NCBI GenBank assembly: GCA_039029535.1
Contig: JBCCFW010000144.1
Location: 1 to 20,400, forward strand
Source of the DNA: JBCCFW01 sp039029535
GTDB taxonomy: Bacteria > Acidobacteriota > JBCCFW01
Reading direction: 5' to 3'
Length of the DNA: 20,400 nt
Of this stretch, positions 1 to 8,966 are shown in pieces; positions within the stretch are counted from its first letter, which is position 1; each line of letters opens with the position of its first letter. The notes under the pieces are model-generated. The model searched no databases and was not told the DNA's origin. It saw nothing but the letters and a program-made list of their open reading frames with translations. The translations under genes were made by a program, and so were the position numbers.

Positions 1-3000
1 CGGATTTCGGATGTCCGGCTGATGGATGAGTGTGAACATCGTCAGGTTGTTGAGGTCTTCAACGACACGGATGCGGACTATCCTCGTGACATGACGATCA
101 TTGATCTGTTTGAGGAGCAAGCAGAGGCACGGCCAGATGGTATTGCCGTCGTCGATGGCGAACGCGCATTGACTTATGGCGCGTTGGATCAGACCTCGAA
201 CCAGCTGGCCCGGCACCTCATTGGTTTGGGCGTGGGTCCGGAGCGGGTTGTTGGCGTGTGTCTTGAGCGTTCGGCCGAGCTGATCATCTCGCTGATCGCC
301 GTGCTCAAAGCAGGTGGCGCCTATTTGCCGCTTGATCCGGCACATCCAAATGAACGCATTGCATTCATGCTTGATGATTCTGAAGCGATGAACATCATAA
401 CGGGAAAAAAGTTCTTTAGTCGCTTTAAAGGAATCTCTGAGTTGCTTGTTTCAGCAGCAACACAACCCTCGGAAGCTTTGCAAGTTTTGCCGTCGAAATC
501 ATTCGATGTTCGGGTGCTAAACCTTGATGATCTATCCAAGAACCTGCATCTCGACAAATACTTGGACAAAATTGGGATAGAGTCGGGGTGTGGTGCCAGG
601 ACGTCGCCATCCAATACATCGTTTGTGATTTATACATCAGGCTCAACTGGCGCGCCAAAAGGTGTGCTCATAGGACATCAGGAGTTATCCAATGTCACCT
701 CGCATCACAATTTCTTCTATCAGATCGACGGCACAGAACACTGCGCGGTCATGGGAAGCATTGGATTTGACGTTTCAATTCAAGAAATACTGTTTCCGTT
801 AGCATTGGGTGCCTGTTGCCTCATGCTCCTGCACCCGGACGGCAGCGAGGAGATCCTCGTCGCCGCGGGCAACGGCGCGGTGACGGACCCATTCATCTCC
901 TTCGACGGTGAGTGGGTCTTCTACAGCCACTTCCCCGACGTGCGTCCGGGCTCCTACAACAACCAGCGCAACCTCCCGATCGCCGGCGCCGACATCTGGA
1001 AGCTCCACCTTCCCACGCGCACCAAGGTCCGGCTCACGCACGGCGAGTTCACCCCCAACACCGGCGCGGGCAACTTCGACGAGAGCAACCCACTCAATCC
1101 TCCGTCCGAGTTCGATCGGCTCGGCTACGGCATCCTCAACCTCGGTCCCGCTCCGGTCGCCGGTGGGCGCATCGCCTTCACGAGCAACCGCAACGGCTAC
1201 CAGCCGCCGAAGGGCTTCACCAACCCGACGCTCCAGATGTACGTCATGGACGCCGACGGCGAGAACGTCACGCCCATCGCCCCCATGACGATCTCCAGCG
1301 CGCTCCATCCGACGCCGCTGCGCGACGGACGTCTCATGTGGTCGAGCCACGAGTCCCAGGCCCTGCGCGACCGACGCCTCTGGGGCATCTGGGCGATCCA
1401 ACCCGACGGACGCAACTGGGCACCCATCGTCTCCTCGTTCCGCACGCCCCAGGCCTTCCACTTCATGACCCAGCTCTCGAGCTCGGACCTGGTCGTGGTG
1501 GACTACTACAACCTCAACAACAACGGCTTCGGCGCGCTCTACCGGATGCCCGTGCAGCCGCCACCCGGTGAGCGCGCCTTCTACCCTGCCTTCGTGTCCG
1601 AGAACCCGCCCATCGAGCAGACGGTGGAGGGCGGCTTCCCCTACCCCTTCCAGATGCCCTTCACCCCATTCGGGATGTACTCGCTCACGCCCTTCACGCA
1701 CGGCGGTGACCAGGCAGCCCCCATGGGCAGTGACGGCGTGCGGGTCGGCAAGTTCACGCACCCTTCGGCGGCACCGAACAACGACTTGCTCGCCGTGTGG
1801 ACACCGGGGCCGGCCAACGACCTCAACCGACCCGAGCGAACGCCCTACTACGACGCCGGGCTCTACCTCATCCCCAACGCCGAGGTCGTGACGCAGCCGT
1901 CCGACCTCGTGCTCATCAAGAACGACCCGGCGTACAACGAGGCCTGGCCCCGTGCGGTGGTCTCGTACGAGGCCGTGCACGGAGTGCCTGAGCCCGACGA
2001 CCTGCCCTGGCTTCCCAACGACGGCGGTGATCACGTCGAGCTTCCGCCGGGCAGTCCCTACGGCTTGGTCGGAACGAGCAGTCTCTACAAGCGCGAGACC
2101 TTTCCCGGTCACGTCCGCAACGACACCTTCGACGGTCTCGACGCGTTCAACACCAGCCAGAACGGGCAGAGCTTCAACTGGTTCACGCAAGGAGCCGAGG
2201 CCGGCAAGTACGACGACGCCGACATCTGGGCCCTGCGCGTCCTCGCCATGGAGCCGGGCACGCACCGCAGCTACGGACCCAACTCCGGTCCGAGCGGCAA
2301 TCAGCTCTTCGCCAGCCACGCCAGCGAGCGGCTGCGCATCCTCGGTGAGATCCCCGTGCGCAAGGAAGACGCGATGGGTCGAACCGTCATGGATCCGGAA
2401 GGCAACCCCGACACGAGCTTCCTCGCCAAGCTCCCGGCCGACACGCCGTTCACCTTCCAGGTTCTCGACCGCGACGGGCTCGTGCTCAACATGTCGCAGA
2501 CCTGGCATCAGGTCCGTCCCGGCGAGCTCCGCGCCGACTGCGGCGGCTGTCACGCGCACAGCTCCGAGCCCCTGGCTTTCGAGTCGACGGCGGCTGCGGA
2601 CCCCACCTACGTGCCCTGGGATCTCACGACCACCACGCCCCTCCTCTCCCAGGACGACCTCGGCACGCCGACCCTGCGCACCGAGCGAGGCGGCGTGGTC
2701 GACGTCGAGTTCTACCGAGACATCCGCCCCATCCTCCAGCGGAGCTGTGCGGGCTGTCACGACTCGGAGACCGCGCCCGGCGCGCTCGTCCTCGACGACA
2801 CGTCACTCTCGGGCAGCTTCCCCCTCGACTACCTCGCGCTGGCCGACGATGCGGCGGCGACCATGGGTCATCCGCCGGTCATCTCCAACGGGACCTGGCG
2901 TCAGACCAACGCGAGCCGCTACGTCCGCAAGTTCCAGGCGCGGCGGAGCCTCCTCATCTGGAAGCTCTTCGGCCGACGTCTCGACGGTTGGACCAATGAC

Positions 3001-4020
3001 GACCACCCGACCGAGTCCACGCCGGGTGATGCCTCCACGCTCCCGCCGGGTGCGGACCCCAACGAAGCGGACATCGACTACACCGGCGACATCATGCCGC
3101 CACCCGACTCGACGGCCACGTACCCGGAGCTGACCATCGACGAGAAGATGCTCTTCGCGCGCTGGGTCGACCTCGGCTGCCCGATCAACTTCGGCGATGG
3201 TGGCGCGACGCCCTGGGGCTGGTTCCTGGATGAGGTCAAGCCGACGCTGGAGATGAGCCTGCCGCGTCCCAATCTCAACGCAGCGCCGCTCGAGACCCTG
3301 CGGGTGGGCATCGCCGACGCGCATGGCATCCAGCCCGGCTCACTCTCGATCACCGTCGACTTCCCCACCAACGGTCGGCCGGCGGGCACCGAGCTCGTCG
3401 ACCTCGCTCGTGCGGTCGGTGGTGACGTCTGGGTCATCGACCTCGACCCGCCGTTGACTGGACCGCTCACCGCCCACGCCTTCGCGAGCGTGCGGGATCT
3501 TCAGGGCAACATCACGCGGGTCGATCGTCGTTTCTACCTCGACTGCGGTGGCAGTGACGCCGACGCCGACACGCGGGGAGACCTCTGCGACAACTGCCCG
3601 TCGATGGCCAACCAGCACCAGGAAGACTTCGACGGCGACGGGATGGGCGACGCTTGCGATCCCGATGACGACGAGGATGGCCATGACGACGTCGTGGACT
3701 GCTCACCCTTGGATGCGACGTCCTGGTCACGACCGGGCGACGTCCTGCTGCTCGCACGCGACCGCGACAACTTCGCCTGGACGGCCACCGCCGAGCCGGG
3801 GACGAGTGGCGTGGTGGTGCACGACGTGTTGCGCAGCGAAGACGCCTCGAGCTTCCGCGCGGCGACCGGGGTGAGCTGTGACGACACGGCGCTGAGCTTC
3901 GTCGACACCGAGCTGCCGACGCGGATCTTCTACTACCTCGTGCGGACGGAGAACGCGTGTCCCGGCAGCCTGGGCAGGGACTCGGCTGGACGGGAACGTA
4001 CGGGCGCCGGCTGCCCGTAG
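1..4020 (+). CDS. 5'-partial chimeric ORF: NRPS adenylation fragment fused to HZS-alpha-like di-heme protein
   Basis: The frame is open from base 1. The ATG at 22 sits inside a condensation-adenylation linker, so it is not a credible start and the CDS is 5'-partial. Residues below count from that ATG. Residues 1 to about 265 are an NRPS adenylation domain: A2 LKAGGAYLPLDP (about 95-106), A3 YTSGSTGAPKG (about 204-214) and A4 FDVS (249-252). A5-A10 and a carrier domain are absent. From about residue 267 the protein becomes an HZS-alpha/PD40-like beta-propeller with two c-type heme motifs, C840-GG-C-H844 and C909-AG-C-H913. Asp-rich thrombospondin type 3 repeats (about 1173-1220) and a Cys-containing tail typical of myxobacterial surface proteins follow. 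Such heme proteins mature outside the cytoplasm, but the fused N-terminus has no export signal. Base composition jumps from AT-richer to GC-rich at the switch. The domain calls are strong; whether the fused protein exists is doubtful. Confidence 0.75.
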   Translation, partial: RISDVRLMDECEHRQVVEVFNDTDADYPRDMTIIDLFEEQAEARPDGIAVVDGERALTYGALDQTSNQLARHLIGLGVGPERVVGVCLERSAELIISLIAVLKAGGAYLPLDPAHPNERIAFMLDDSEAMNIITGKKFFSRFKGISELLVSAATQPSEALQVLPSKSFDVRVLNLDDLSKNLHLDKYLDKIGIESGCGARTSPSNTSFVIYTSGSTGAPKGVLIGHQELSNVTSHHNFFYQIDGTEHCAVMGSIGFDVSIQEILFPLALGACCLMLLHPDGSEEILVAAGNGAVTDPFISFDGEWVFYSHFPDVRPGSYNNQRNLPIAGADIWKLHLPTRTKVRLTHGEFTPNTGAGNFDESNPLNPPSEFDRLGYGILNLGPAPVAGGRIAFTSNRNGYQPPKGFTNPTLQMYVMDADGENVTPIAPMTISSALHPTPLRDGRLMWSSHESQALRDRRLWGIWAIQPDGRNWAPIVSSFRTPQAFHFMTQLSSSDLVVVDYYNLNNNGFGALYRMPVQPPPGERAFYPAFVSENPPIEQTVEGGFPYPFQMPFTPFGMYSLTPFTHGGDQAAPMGSDGVRVGKFTHPSAAPNNDLLAVWTPGPANDLNRPERTPYYDAGLYLIPNAEVVTQPSDLVLIKNDPAYNEAWPRAVVSYEAVHGVPEPDDLPWLPNDGGDHVELPPGSPYGLVGTSSLYKRETFPGHVRNDTFDGLDAFNTSQNGQSFNWFTQGAEAGKYDDADIWALRVLAMEPGTHRSYGPNSGPSGNQLFASHASERLRILGEIPVRKEDAMGRTVMDPEGNPDTSFLAKLPADTPFTFQVLDRDGLVLNMSQTWHQVRPGELRADCGGCHAHSSEPLAFESTAAADPTYVPWDLTTTTPLLSQDDLGTPTLRTERGGVVDVEFYRDIRPILQRSCAGCHDSETAPGALVLDDTSLSGSFPLDYLALADDAAATMGHPPVISNGTWRQTNASRYVRKFQARRSLLIWKLFGRRLDGWTNDDHPTESTPGDASTLPPGADPNEADIDYTGDIMPPPDSTATYPELTIDEKMLFARWVDLGCPINFGDGGATPWGWFLDEVKPTLEMSLPRPNLNAAPLETLRVGIADAHGIQPGSLSITVDFPTNGRPAGTELVDLARAVGGDVWVIDLDPPLTGPLTAHAFASVRDLQGNITRVDRRFYLDCGGSDADADTRGDLCDNCPSMANQHQEDFDGDGMGDACDPDDDEDGHDDVVDCSPLDATSWSRPGDVLLLARDRDNFAWTATAEPGTSGVVVHDVLRSEDASSFRAATGVSCDDTALSFVDTELPTRIFYYLVRTENACPGSLGRDSAGRERTGAGCP
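803..826. other. Chimeric junction between NRPS and HZS-alpha-like sequence
   Basis: Up to about 815 the frame encodes the stretch that follows adenylation motif A4 (ILFPLALGACC). From about 820 it encodes the propeller-like LMLLHPDGSEE segment. No A5 motif (NxYGPTE) follows. GC content and third-position GC rise sharply within these few bases. No insertion-sequence end, repeat or start codon with a ribosome binding site is visible at the switch. Confidence 0.65.
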
Positions 4021-4021
4021 G

Positions 4022-4069
4022 CTGGTCCCCAAGCATCTGAGGGCCAGACCATCCTGCCTTGGGGACCAG
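4022..4069. terminator. Inverted repeat between convergent genes, possible bidirectional terminator
   Basis: Two perfect 12-bp arms, CTGGTCCCCAAG (4022-4033) and CTTGGGGACCAG (4058-4069), are separated by 24 nt. They lie between the convergent stop codons at 4020 and 4099. No T-tract follows on either strand, so termination is inferred from position and stem strength only. Confidence 0.4.
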
Positions 4070-4098
4070 TACAAGGCACAGGCTAGCTAGAAGGAGAG

Positions 4099-5313
4099 CT
4101 ACAGCTCAGGTGAAACCTCGTTGGTCCATGGGTTGAACCGTCGGCCTCGGATGTCTGTGAAGTCGACATGCACGTGGTTTGGGATCTCGAGATAGTCGGC
4201 TTCCTCGGACAGATTCTCCGCAACGCCCAAAACGGTCTCCCCCGCCCTGACCTGAAGCCCTTCCCCCACCCCAACAGAGGGTTCCACGTACAAGACACGC
4301 GCCAGAGTGCCGTCTTGAGCCCGAATCGAGATCCCAGTGAACTTCTTGTACGTCCAAACAGCCTCAACTGTCCCCGTCATTGGAGCCAATATTCGTTGAC
4401 CAGGACTAGCCAGGAAGTCAACCCCTGCATGGGTGCGCCTGACATTCTCACCGAACCAGTCGACCGCTTCTGGCTTCTTGGTGAGCCGAGGCGAAGAAAA
4501 AAGTCCTCCTGCAGGATCACTTGAGTTCTTCTCCCGCACTCGACCAGACCAAGTTGGAGGAGCAAACTCGTTGAAGATCCGATCAAGGCTCTCATCAAGA
4601 GACCGGTACGTGATCACGGGAGCAGGACCATCGGGGTCGTCAGATTTTGAGTAGAAGCGCTGAGTGCTTGACTCAAAGACCGGAGGCATCCCAGCCCCTC
4701 CATCATCTGGCTCAAGGCTAGATGGACCGGGTTCACCATCACCTCCAGCGCTCTCTGCGCTCTCTGCGCTCTCTGCGCTCTCTGCGCTCTCTGCGCTCTC
4801 TGCGCTCTCTGCGCTCTCTGCGCTCTCTGCGCTCTCTGCGCTCTCTGCGCTCTCTGGATACCTCGGCTCAGACATGTCGGAGCCACCATCTTCTTGCTGA
4901 AGCTCTAGAGTGACTAGAGGCACAGCGAGCGCCGACCCAGCAGCGCCACCAACCACGGAGCCATCGACGATCACGCCGGCAATCAGGCCACACCCATCCA
5001 CGCAAGCGGCCCAACCCACCGCCGCAACTGCTGCGATGGCAACCGCCTCCTCTGGGTGCTCCTCGACCCACTTCCCAGCCTCTCGAACCGGTCGCGAGAC
5101 GGCTTCCTCGAGTTGCCCAACAACAGGAATCTCCTTCTTGATGTCACGGCTAGCGTTATCTAGTTCCTGACCAGCCTTTTCAAGCGGCTTGATACCTGTC
5201 GCCTTGCCAATGCCCTTCAAGGCATCACCGAGCAGCCCCCCGGCGCGTGGGCCATCGTAAGTAGTGAGTACGAACACGAACAACAGAGCCACAGTCGTCT
5301 TGAGCTTGCTCAT
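4099..5313 (-). CDS. Secreted M23 family metallopeptidase with Glu-Ser-Ala repeat
   Basis: This is a 404-aa protein with an N-terminal hydrophobic segment (TVALLFVFVLTT) that looks like a signal peptide. A small Ala/Gly-rich hydrophobic stretch lies near residues 95-135. A low-complexity linker of twelve Glu-Ser-Ala units follows, and the C-terminal domain is M23 (LytM-like, peptidoglycan endopeptidase). The Zn ligands and catalytic residues are visible: H295-AGV-D299 and H380-V-H382. I chose the ATG at 5313 because AGGA lies 8 nt upstream; the longer frame would need a TTG at 5340. The start overlaps the stop of a small upstream ORF (ATGA). GC is clearly lower than in the flanking genes, suggesting a separate history. 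The likely role is cell-wall remodelling in the periplasm. Confidence 0.85.
   Translation of the reverse strand: MSKLKTTVALLFVFVLTTYDGPRAGGLLGDALKGIGKATGIKPLEKAGQELDNASRDIKKEIPVVGQLEEAVSRPVREAGKWVEEHPEEAVAIAAVAAVGWAACVDGCGLIAGVIVDGSVVGGAAGSALAVPLVTLELQQEDGGSDMSEPRYPESAESAESAESAESAESAESAESAESAESAESAESAGGDGEPGPSSLEPDDGGAGMPPVFESSTQRFYSKSDDPDGPAPVITYRSLDESLDRIFNEFAPPTWSGRVREKNSSDPAGGLFSSPRLTKKPEAVDWFGENVRRTHAGVDFLASPGQRILAPMTGTVEAVWTYKKFTGISIRAQDGTLARVLYVEPSVGVGEGLQVRAGETVLGVAENLSEEADYLEIPNHVHVDFTDIRGRRFNPWTNEVSPEL
4747..4855. repeat. Exact 9-bp tandem repeat, 11 perfect units plus degenerate ends
   Basis: On the plus strand the unit CTCTCTGCG repeats without error from 4751 to 4849. A partial unit diverges at 4856, and the first encoded Ala differs by a synonymous codon (GCT instead of GCA). 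On the minus strand it encodes twelve Glu-Ser-Ala units in the M23 protein linker. Unit changes would add or remove three residues without breaking the frame. Confidence 0.95.
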
Positions 5314-5477
5314 GCCAGGAGTCCTATCAAGAAAAAGCAATCGCCAGACGGCTTGCTAACCCAAAGCAAGATCGGCGCCATGAGAAACAGGGCCAGAAAG
5401 CCCGTTCTACACATTCGATGGGCCAGCTTGGCAACCTTGAGTGCCAGCCTGACACTCGGGTTGGCACCGTCCTGCAC
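5310..5477 (-). CDS. Small membrane protein overlapping the M23 gene
   Basis: This is a 55-aa ORF starting at GTG (5477) whose TGA overlaps the ATG of the M23 peptidase in an ATGA arrangement, typical of translational coupling. Residues about 23-39 (TGFLALFLMAPILLWVS) form a probable transmembrane helix, and the C-terminus (CFFLIGLLA) is also hydrophobic. The frame is closed upstream by a TGA, so GTG is the first available start. No strong Shine-Dalgarno is seen, only GGG about 6 nt upstream. The composition matches the M23 gene. I do not recognise a family. It may be a membrane partner of the peptidase or a chance ORF. Confidence 0.4.
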   Translation of the reverse strand: MQDGANPSVRLALKVAKLAHRMCRTGFLALFLMAPILLWVSKPSGDCFFLIGLLA

Positions 5478-5541
5478 CTGTTGCCCAAGCCCGACGCTCC
5501 TGGCCTGTCATGCAGGCTCAGTCTCACTCGTGCGCCAGCTC

Positions 5542-7338
5542 TCAGAACTGCTCTAGCAACGCCTCGACATCCAACTTCCCCCACCCCCGTGCCGGACTCC
5601 ACCGACCGTCGAACCCACTCGACGACTGAAGCAAGGCCGCGCGCACCTGGTTCGCATTGATCTGAGCGCCAGGGCTCTTCGCGTGCTGACGTGAGAGCAA
5701 CAACGCGACCGCCCCCGTCACGTGCGGGGCCGCCATGCTCGAGCCGGGCAGGCTGATGACGTCGTCCCTCGTGCCGCTGCGAGCGGCGACGATGCCGTCT
5801 CCAGGAGCACCGATGTCGGGACGCTCCCGGCCGTCTCGCGTCGCCCCCCGGGACGAGAACGACGTCGCGCGACCGGTCATCCCGCGATCCAGTGCCGCCA
5901 CCGTGATGACCGCGTGCGCCGTGCCCGGGATGCTCAGGCTGCTCCGGGACTCGACGTGGTCGAGGAAGCGCACGGGAGCCCCTCGTCGTCGCTCGACCCA
6001 GGCGTGGACCACCCCCGTCGACAGGACCTCGCCCGATGAGATGTCCAGGGTCCACGTGCCCTCCGCGATGCGCGCGGCCCGACCACGAGTCAAGCGGAGC
6101 GAGACCCGCGTGTCTCCATTGTCACGGTGATAGCGGTCGAGCGTCATGCTGAACGCGTTGCCGTTGCGCAGCGTGCCGCTCATCCGACTGGGGCTCTTGC
6201 CGCGGTGAAGCCGGGGCGTGATGCCTCCCTCCTCCGGCGCACGGAGCCGGAAGGTGAGGTCGGCGGCCGAGTCGTACCAGAGCTCGATGACGTCGTCGTC
6301 GCGGTCGATGGATGCCGAGCTCCAGGAGAGCTGCGACTCCTGCTGCGGCGCCATCTCGAAGCGGGCATGCGCCGCCTCGCGAGCGGCATTGCCGGCCGAC
6401 TTGACCAACACGCGTCCGGGCATGCGCCCCCCGGACGTGAAGTTGTCGAGCGCCACCTCCAGCAACGAGCTCCCGTCATGGGCGCCGGCGTTCATGCCGA
6501 GACTGAGGTTCACGACCACGGGCAGGTCTCGCTCCTCGGCGATGCGATCGATGAAGGCCAGCGCGTCCACGTGCGCGAGCGCGAAGCCGACGCTTCGAGG
6601 ATCCGCAGACGACGCGCAGAGCTTGGGGCGCACGAACACGATCCCGGCATCGGGCGCCAGCCCACCGCTGAAGGACCCGACCGCGCGGCCCGCCGCGATG
6701 CTCGTCACGTGCGTCCCGTGGCCCAGCTCGTCACGGCCGAGCCCCGACGGCACCGTGCCCGACCGCAGGTAGCGCGCGATGTCGCCGTCGGCGTGCAGGG
6801 TCCCGTAGAGCGGTCGACCTTCCTCTCCTCGTGGTGGCGGTCCCGTGTTGTCCCGTTGGTCCCAGTAAGCGACGACGCGACTGCAGTCCTGCTCGTTGGT
6901 CAGGCACTCGTGGAGGACGTCGAGACCACTGTCGATGATGCCGACCAGGGCATGGCCGCCCCGCTCCGAGTTCGGTCGCACGTGAACCCGATCGGCATGC
7001 ACGGCAGGCACCGACACCGCGAGGTCTTCCTCGCCCGCCTCGCGGCTGAGGTCGACCCGCACGACGTCCGGATCGGCCTCGAGCTCCCGCAGGGCCTCGA
7101 GGGTCGCGAAGCCCGCGACGACGTCTCCCAAGCGCGAGGTCTCGTCGAAGCCCAGGATGCTGGAGTCCCAGGTGGCCGTGCGCACTTGAACGAGAATCGG
7201 AAACTGACTGACGGCGAAGGTGCGCCCGGCAAGCTCCTTCCGAGCGCCGTCCCTCCCCTGACCGCCGACGAGAGCAGGGCTCTCACCGATCAGGTGATAG
7301 AGGAACGAGTCGATGTCCTTTCCGAACTCGTACGCCAC
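5542..7338 (-). CDS. Subtilisin-like serine protease (S8)
   Basis: This is a 598-aa protein with the complete S8 catalytic triad: D136 (IIDSGLD), H207 (GHGTHV) and S534 (GSSMAAPHVTG). The oxyanion-hole Asn lies in the SAGNAA motif. About 130 residues precede the catalytic core and resemble an inhibitor/propeptide region. A beta-rich insertion lies between the Asn and Ser motifs. I chose the GTG at 7338 because GGGAGG lies 5 nt upstream; a longer frame to 7491 has Arg-rich, unprotein-like extra residues. With this start there is no signal peptide, so the enzyme is either cytoplasmic or exported by an unrecognised route. It lies 195 nt downstream of the XRE/TPR gene on the same strand. Confidence 0.9.
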   Translation of the reverse strand: MAYEFGKDIDSFLYHLIGESPALVGGQGRDGARKELAGRTFAVSQFPILVQVRTATWDSSILGFDETSRLGDVVAGFATLEALRELEADPDVVRVDLSREAGEEDLAVSVPAVHADRVHVRPNSERGGHALVGIIDSGLDVLHECLTNEQDCSRVVAYWDQRDNTGPPPRGEEGRPLYGTLHADGDIARYLRSGTVPSGLGRDELGHGTHVTSIAAGRAVGSFSGGLAPDAGIVFVRPKLCASSADPRSVGFALAHVDALAFIDRIAEERDLPVVVNLSLGMNAGAHDGSSLLEVALDNFTSGGRMPGRVLVKSAGNAAREAAHARFEMAPQQESQLSWSSASIDRDDDVIELWYDSAADLTFRLRAPEEGGITPRLHRGKSPSRMSGTLRNGNAFSMTLDRYHRDNGDTRVSLRLTRGRAARIAEGTWTLDISSGEVLSTGVVHAWVERRRGAPVRFLDHVESRSSLSIPGTAHAVITVAALDRGMTGRATSFSSRGATRDGRERPDIGAPGDGIVAARSGTRDDVISLPGSSMAAPHVTGAVALLLSRQHAKSPGAQINANQVRAALLQSSSGFDGRWSPARGWGKLDVEALLEQF

Positions 7339-7346
7339 GCCGACCT

Positions 7347-7384
7347 CCCCCCCCACCACTCGCCTGGCCTGCAAGATGCCAGGC
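7347..7384 (-). promoter_or_regulatory. Leader hairpin and G8 tract at the ribosome binding site of the S8 gene
   Basis: Read on the minus strand, a 7-bp hairpin (arms at 7362-7368 and 7378-7384, 9-nt loop) is followed by a run of eight Gs (7347-7354) that merges with the AGG of the Shine-Dalgarno. Both could affect translation initiation. A regulatory role is inferred. Confidence 0.3.
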
Positions 7385-7533
7385 CAGCGAGCTGCTCGAT
7401 CACGCGGCCAAGTTAGCGCGCGACTCAGAGCGAGCCGATGAGTCGACCACCCTCGTGGTGAGTTAATTGATCGAGTGGACGGGGGTCTCACCGCCCGGTC
7501 ACCGGAGCAAGGCTGGGGCCCGGAGACTCCCTC

Positions 7534-8727
7534 TCAGGACGCCGCAGCGCGCCGGATCATCTCCTCGAACTGCAGCACGCTCGGGCTCCGCGCCTGAACG
7601 AGAGACAGGCGCTGCTCGCACTCACGGAAGTAGTGCTGCTGGGCGGCGTCACCGACCTCCAGAGCCGTGCGAAACAGCTCGTAGTAGACGTCGAAGACCT
7701 CGTCGGGCGTGTCGAGCCGACGGGCGAAGGGCTCCGCCTTGCGAAGCCAGGCCAGGGCCTCGTGACCCCGCCCTCGCTGCCGGTGAAGACGACCCAACTG
7801 CAAGAGGCCCGCCACCTCGAGACCGACGAGGCCTCGCCGGCGTGCCGTCTCGACCACGTCGCGCAGGCGCAGCTCGGCCCCTTCGACGTCACCCAGGTGC
7901 TTCATCACCATGGCGAGCAGGAGCTCGATCCGCACCGTCCAGTGCCCGGCCAGGGGGCCCGGCACGGCGCGAGCCTCCTCGAGCGAGACCAACGCCTTCT
8001 CGACCTCGGTCCGATCGGCACGTCCCCCGCGCTCGCAGGCGTCCTCGGCTTCGATCAGCAGGAGGCGCGCGTGGGCCAGCAGCAGCCCGCAGTGTTCCTC
8101 CGCGTCGACGAGCTCCGGCAGCTCGGTCAAGGCCTGCGTGACGGCATCTCGCGCCGAGCGCAGCAGCCCGGCCGAGGTGTAGGCATCGGCCAGGGCTCGA
8201 TACAGGACGTGACGCCGCCCCGGACGGAGCTCGCGATCGTTCACGCAGTCGGTGAGGATCGCGATGGCCGTCTTGCAGGCGCCGGCTCTCTCCAGGGCGA
8301 TCGCCCGGTTGGCTCGCCAGTCGAGCCGCTCTTCCGAGCTCTCCGTGAGCTGCTCCCCGCGCGCTGCCAGGGCCACCGCCAGCAACCACGCCTCGTCACG
8401 CAGCGCTCGCTGGTAGCTCCGCGAGACATCCTGCGTCGAGTCGGGCAAGCCAGTCAGCTCGGCCCGCGAGAGCATGCGGTCTTGAACGATCGCGTCGAGG
8501 AACTCCTGAACGGGAACACGCAACACCACCGACAAGGTCGTGAGCATGGCGAGGTCCGGCTCGAGCCGTCCCTCCTCCAGTCGCCGGAGGGTGAACACGT
8601 CGATCGACTGCACCCGCGAGGCCAAGTCGGGATGACGTGATCGATCGGCCACCTCGGTCAACGAACGGAGCCCCCGATGACGACGCACCTCGAGGGCGAA
8701 CAGGGAGGATTTTCGCGTGTCACTCAC
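7534..8727 (-). CDS. XRE-type helix-turn-helix regulator with TPR-like repeats
   Basis: This is a 397-aa protein starting at GTG (8727), with GGGGA about 9 nt upstream. Residues about 12-80 form a Cro/C1-like helix-turn-helix with the usual pattern LTEVADRS ... VFTLRRLEEGRLEPDLAMLTTLSVVL. The remainder is all-helical with pairs of amphipathic helices rich in Ala, Leu and Arg (for example LLQLGRLHRQRGRGHEALAWLRKAEPFA), characteristic of TPR arrays. No catalytic motif is seen. The architecture suggests a transcription factor whose helical domain senses a peptide or protein. It is the first gene of a possible two-gene unit with the S8 protease, so it may regulate that gene or itself. Confidence 0.8.
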   Translation of the reverse strand: MSDTRKSSLFALEVRRHRGLRSLTEVADRSRHPDLASRVQSIDVFTLRRLEEGRLEPDLAMLTTLSVVLRVPVQEFLDAIVQDRMLSRAELTGLPDSTQDVSRSYQRALRDEAWLLAVALAARGEQLTESSEERLDWRANRAIALERAGACKTAIAILTDCVNDRELRPGRRHVLYRALADAYTSAGLLRSARDAVTQALTELPELVDAEEHCGLLLAHARLLLIEAEDACERGGRADRTEVEKALVSLEEARAVPGPLAGHWTVRIELLLAMVMKHLGDVEGAELRLRDVVETARRRGLVGLEVAGLLQLGRLHRQRGRGHEALAWLRKAEPFARRLDTPDEVFDVYYELFRTALEVGDAAQQHYFRECEQRLSLVQARSPSVLQFEEMIRRAAAS

Positions 8728-8905
8728 GGACTTTCCCCGACACTTGATTCTCGTGTTCGGAGACTAACCCGTCCCCGAAGACGAGATCTAGGCCGTGGCG
8801 ATGCGTGCGCCTGGAGGAAAGTGCAGCGAGCGCCACCGCCTTCGGCTCGTGGCGCCAAGGATCGGGGTCGAGAGGCCGTGCTGGATTTTCCGAGAATCAC
8901 GCACG

Positions 8906-8934
8906 AAAAAGTTGCGGCACGCGAAATGTCGCGT
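8906..8934 (-). terminator. Weak intrinsic terminator after the DUF2235 gene
   Basis: On the minus strand a 6-bp stem ACGCGA/TCGCGT with loop CATT (8919-8934) is followed, after 8 nt, by five Ts (8906-8910). It lies 32 nt past the stop at 8967. The spacing between stem and T-run is longer than usual. The rest of 8728-8966 shows nothing I can name. Confidence 0.35.
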
Positions 8935-8966
8935 TCGAAACGACGGCTGCGACGCCTGCCAGGTGA

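Noticed and set aside
799..2760. 653-aa minus-strand ORF
   Set aside because: It is the mirror of the HZS-alpha-like coding strand in high-GC DNA, Val/Glu/Arg-rich with no recognisable motif.
4747..4855. CRISPR array
   Set aside because: The units are 9 bp, contiguous and without spacers, and they encode Glu-Ser-Ala in a real gene.
5313..5340. TTG start at 5340 for the M23 peptidase
   Set aside because: The ATG at 5313 has a well-placed AGGA and leads directly into the signal peptide.
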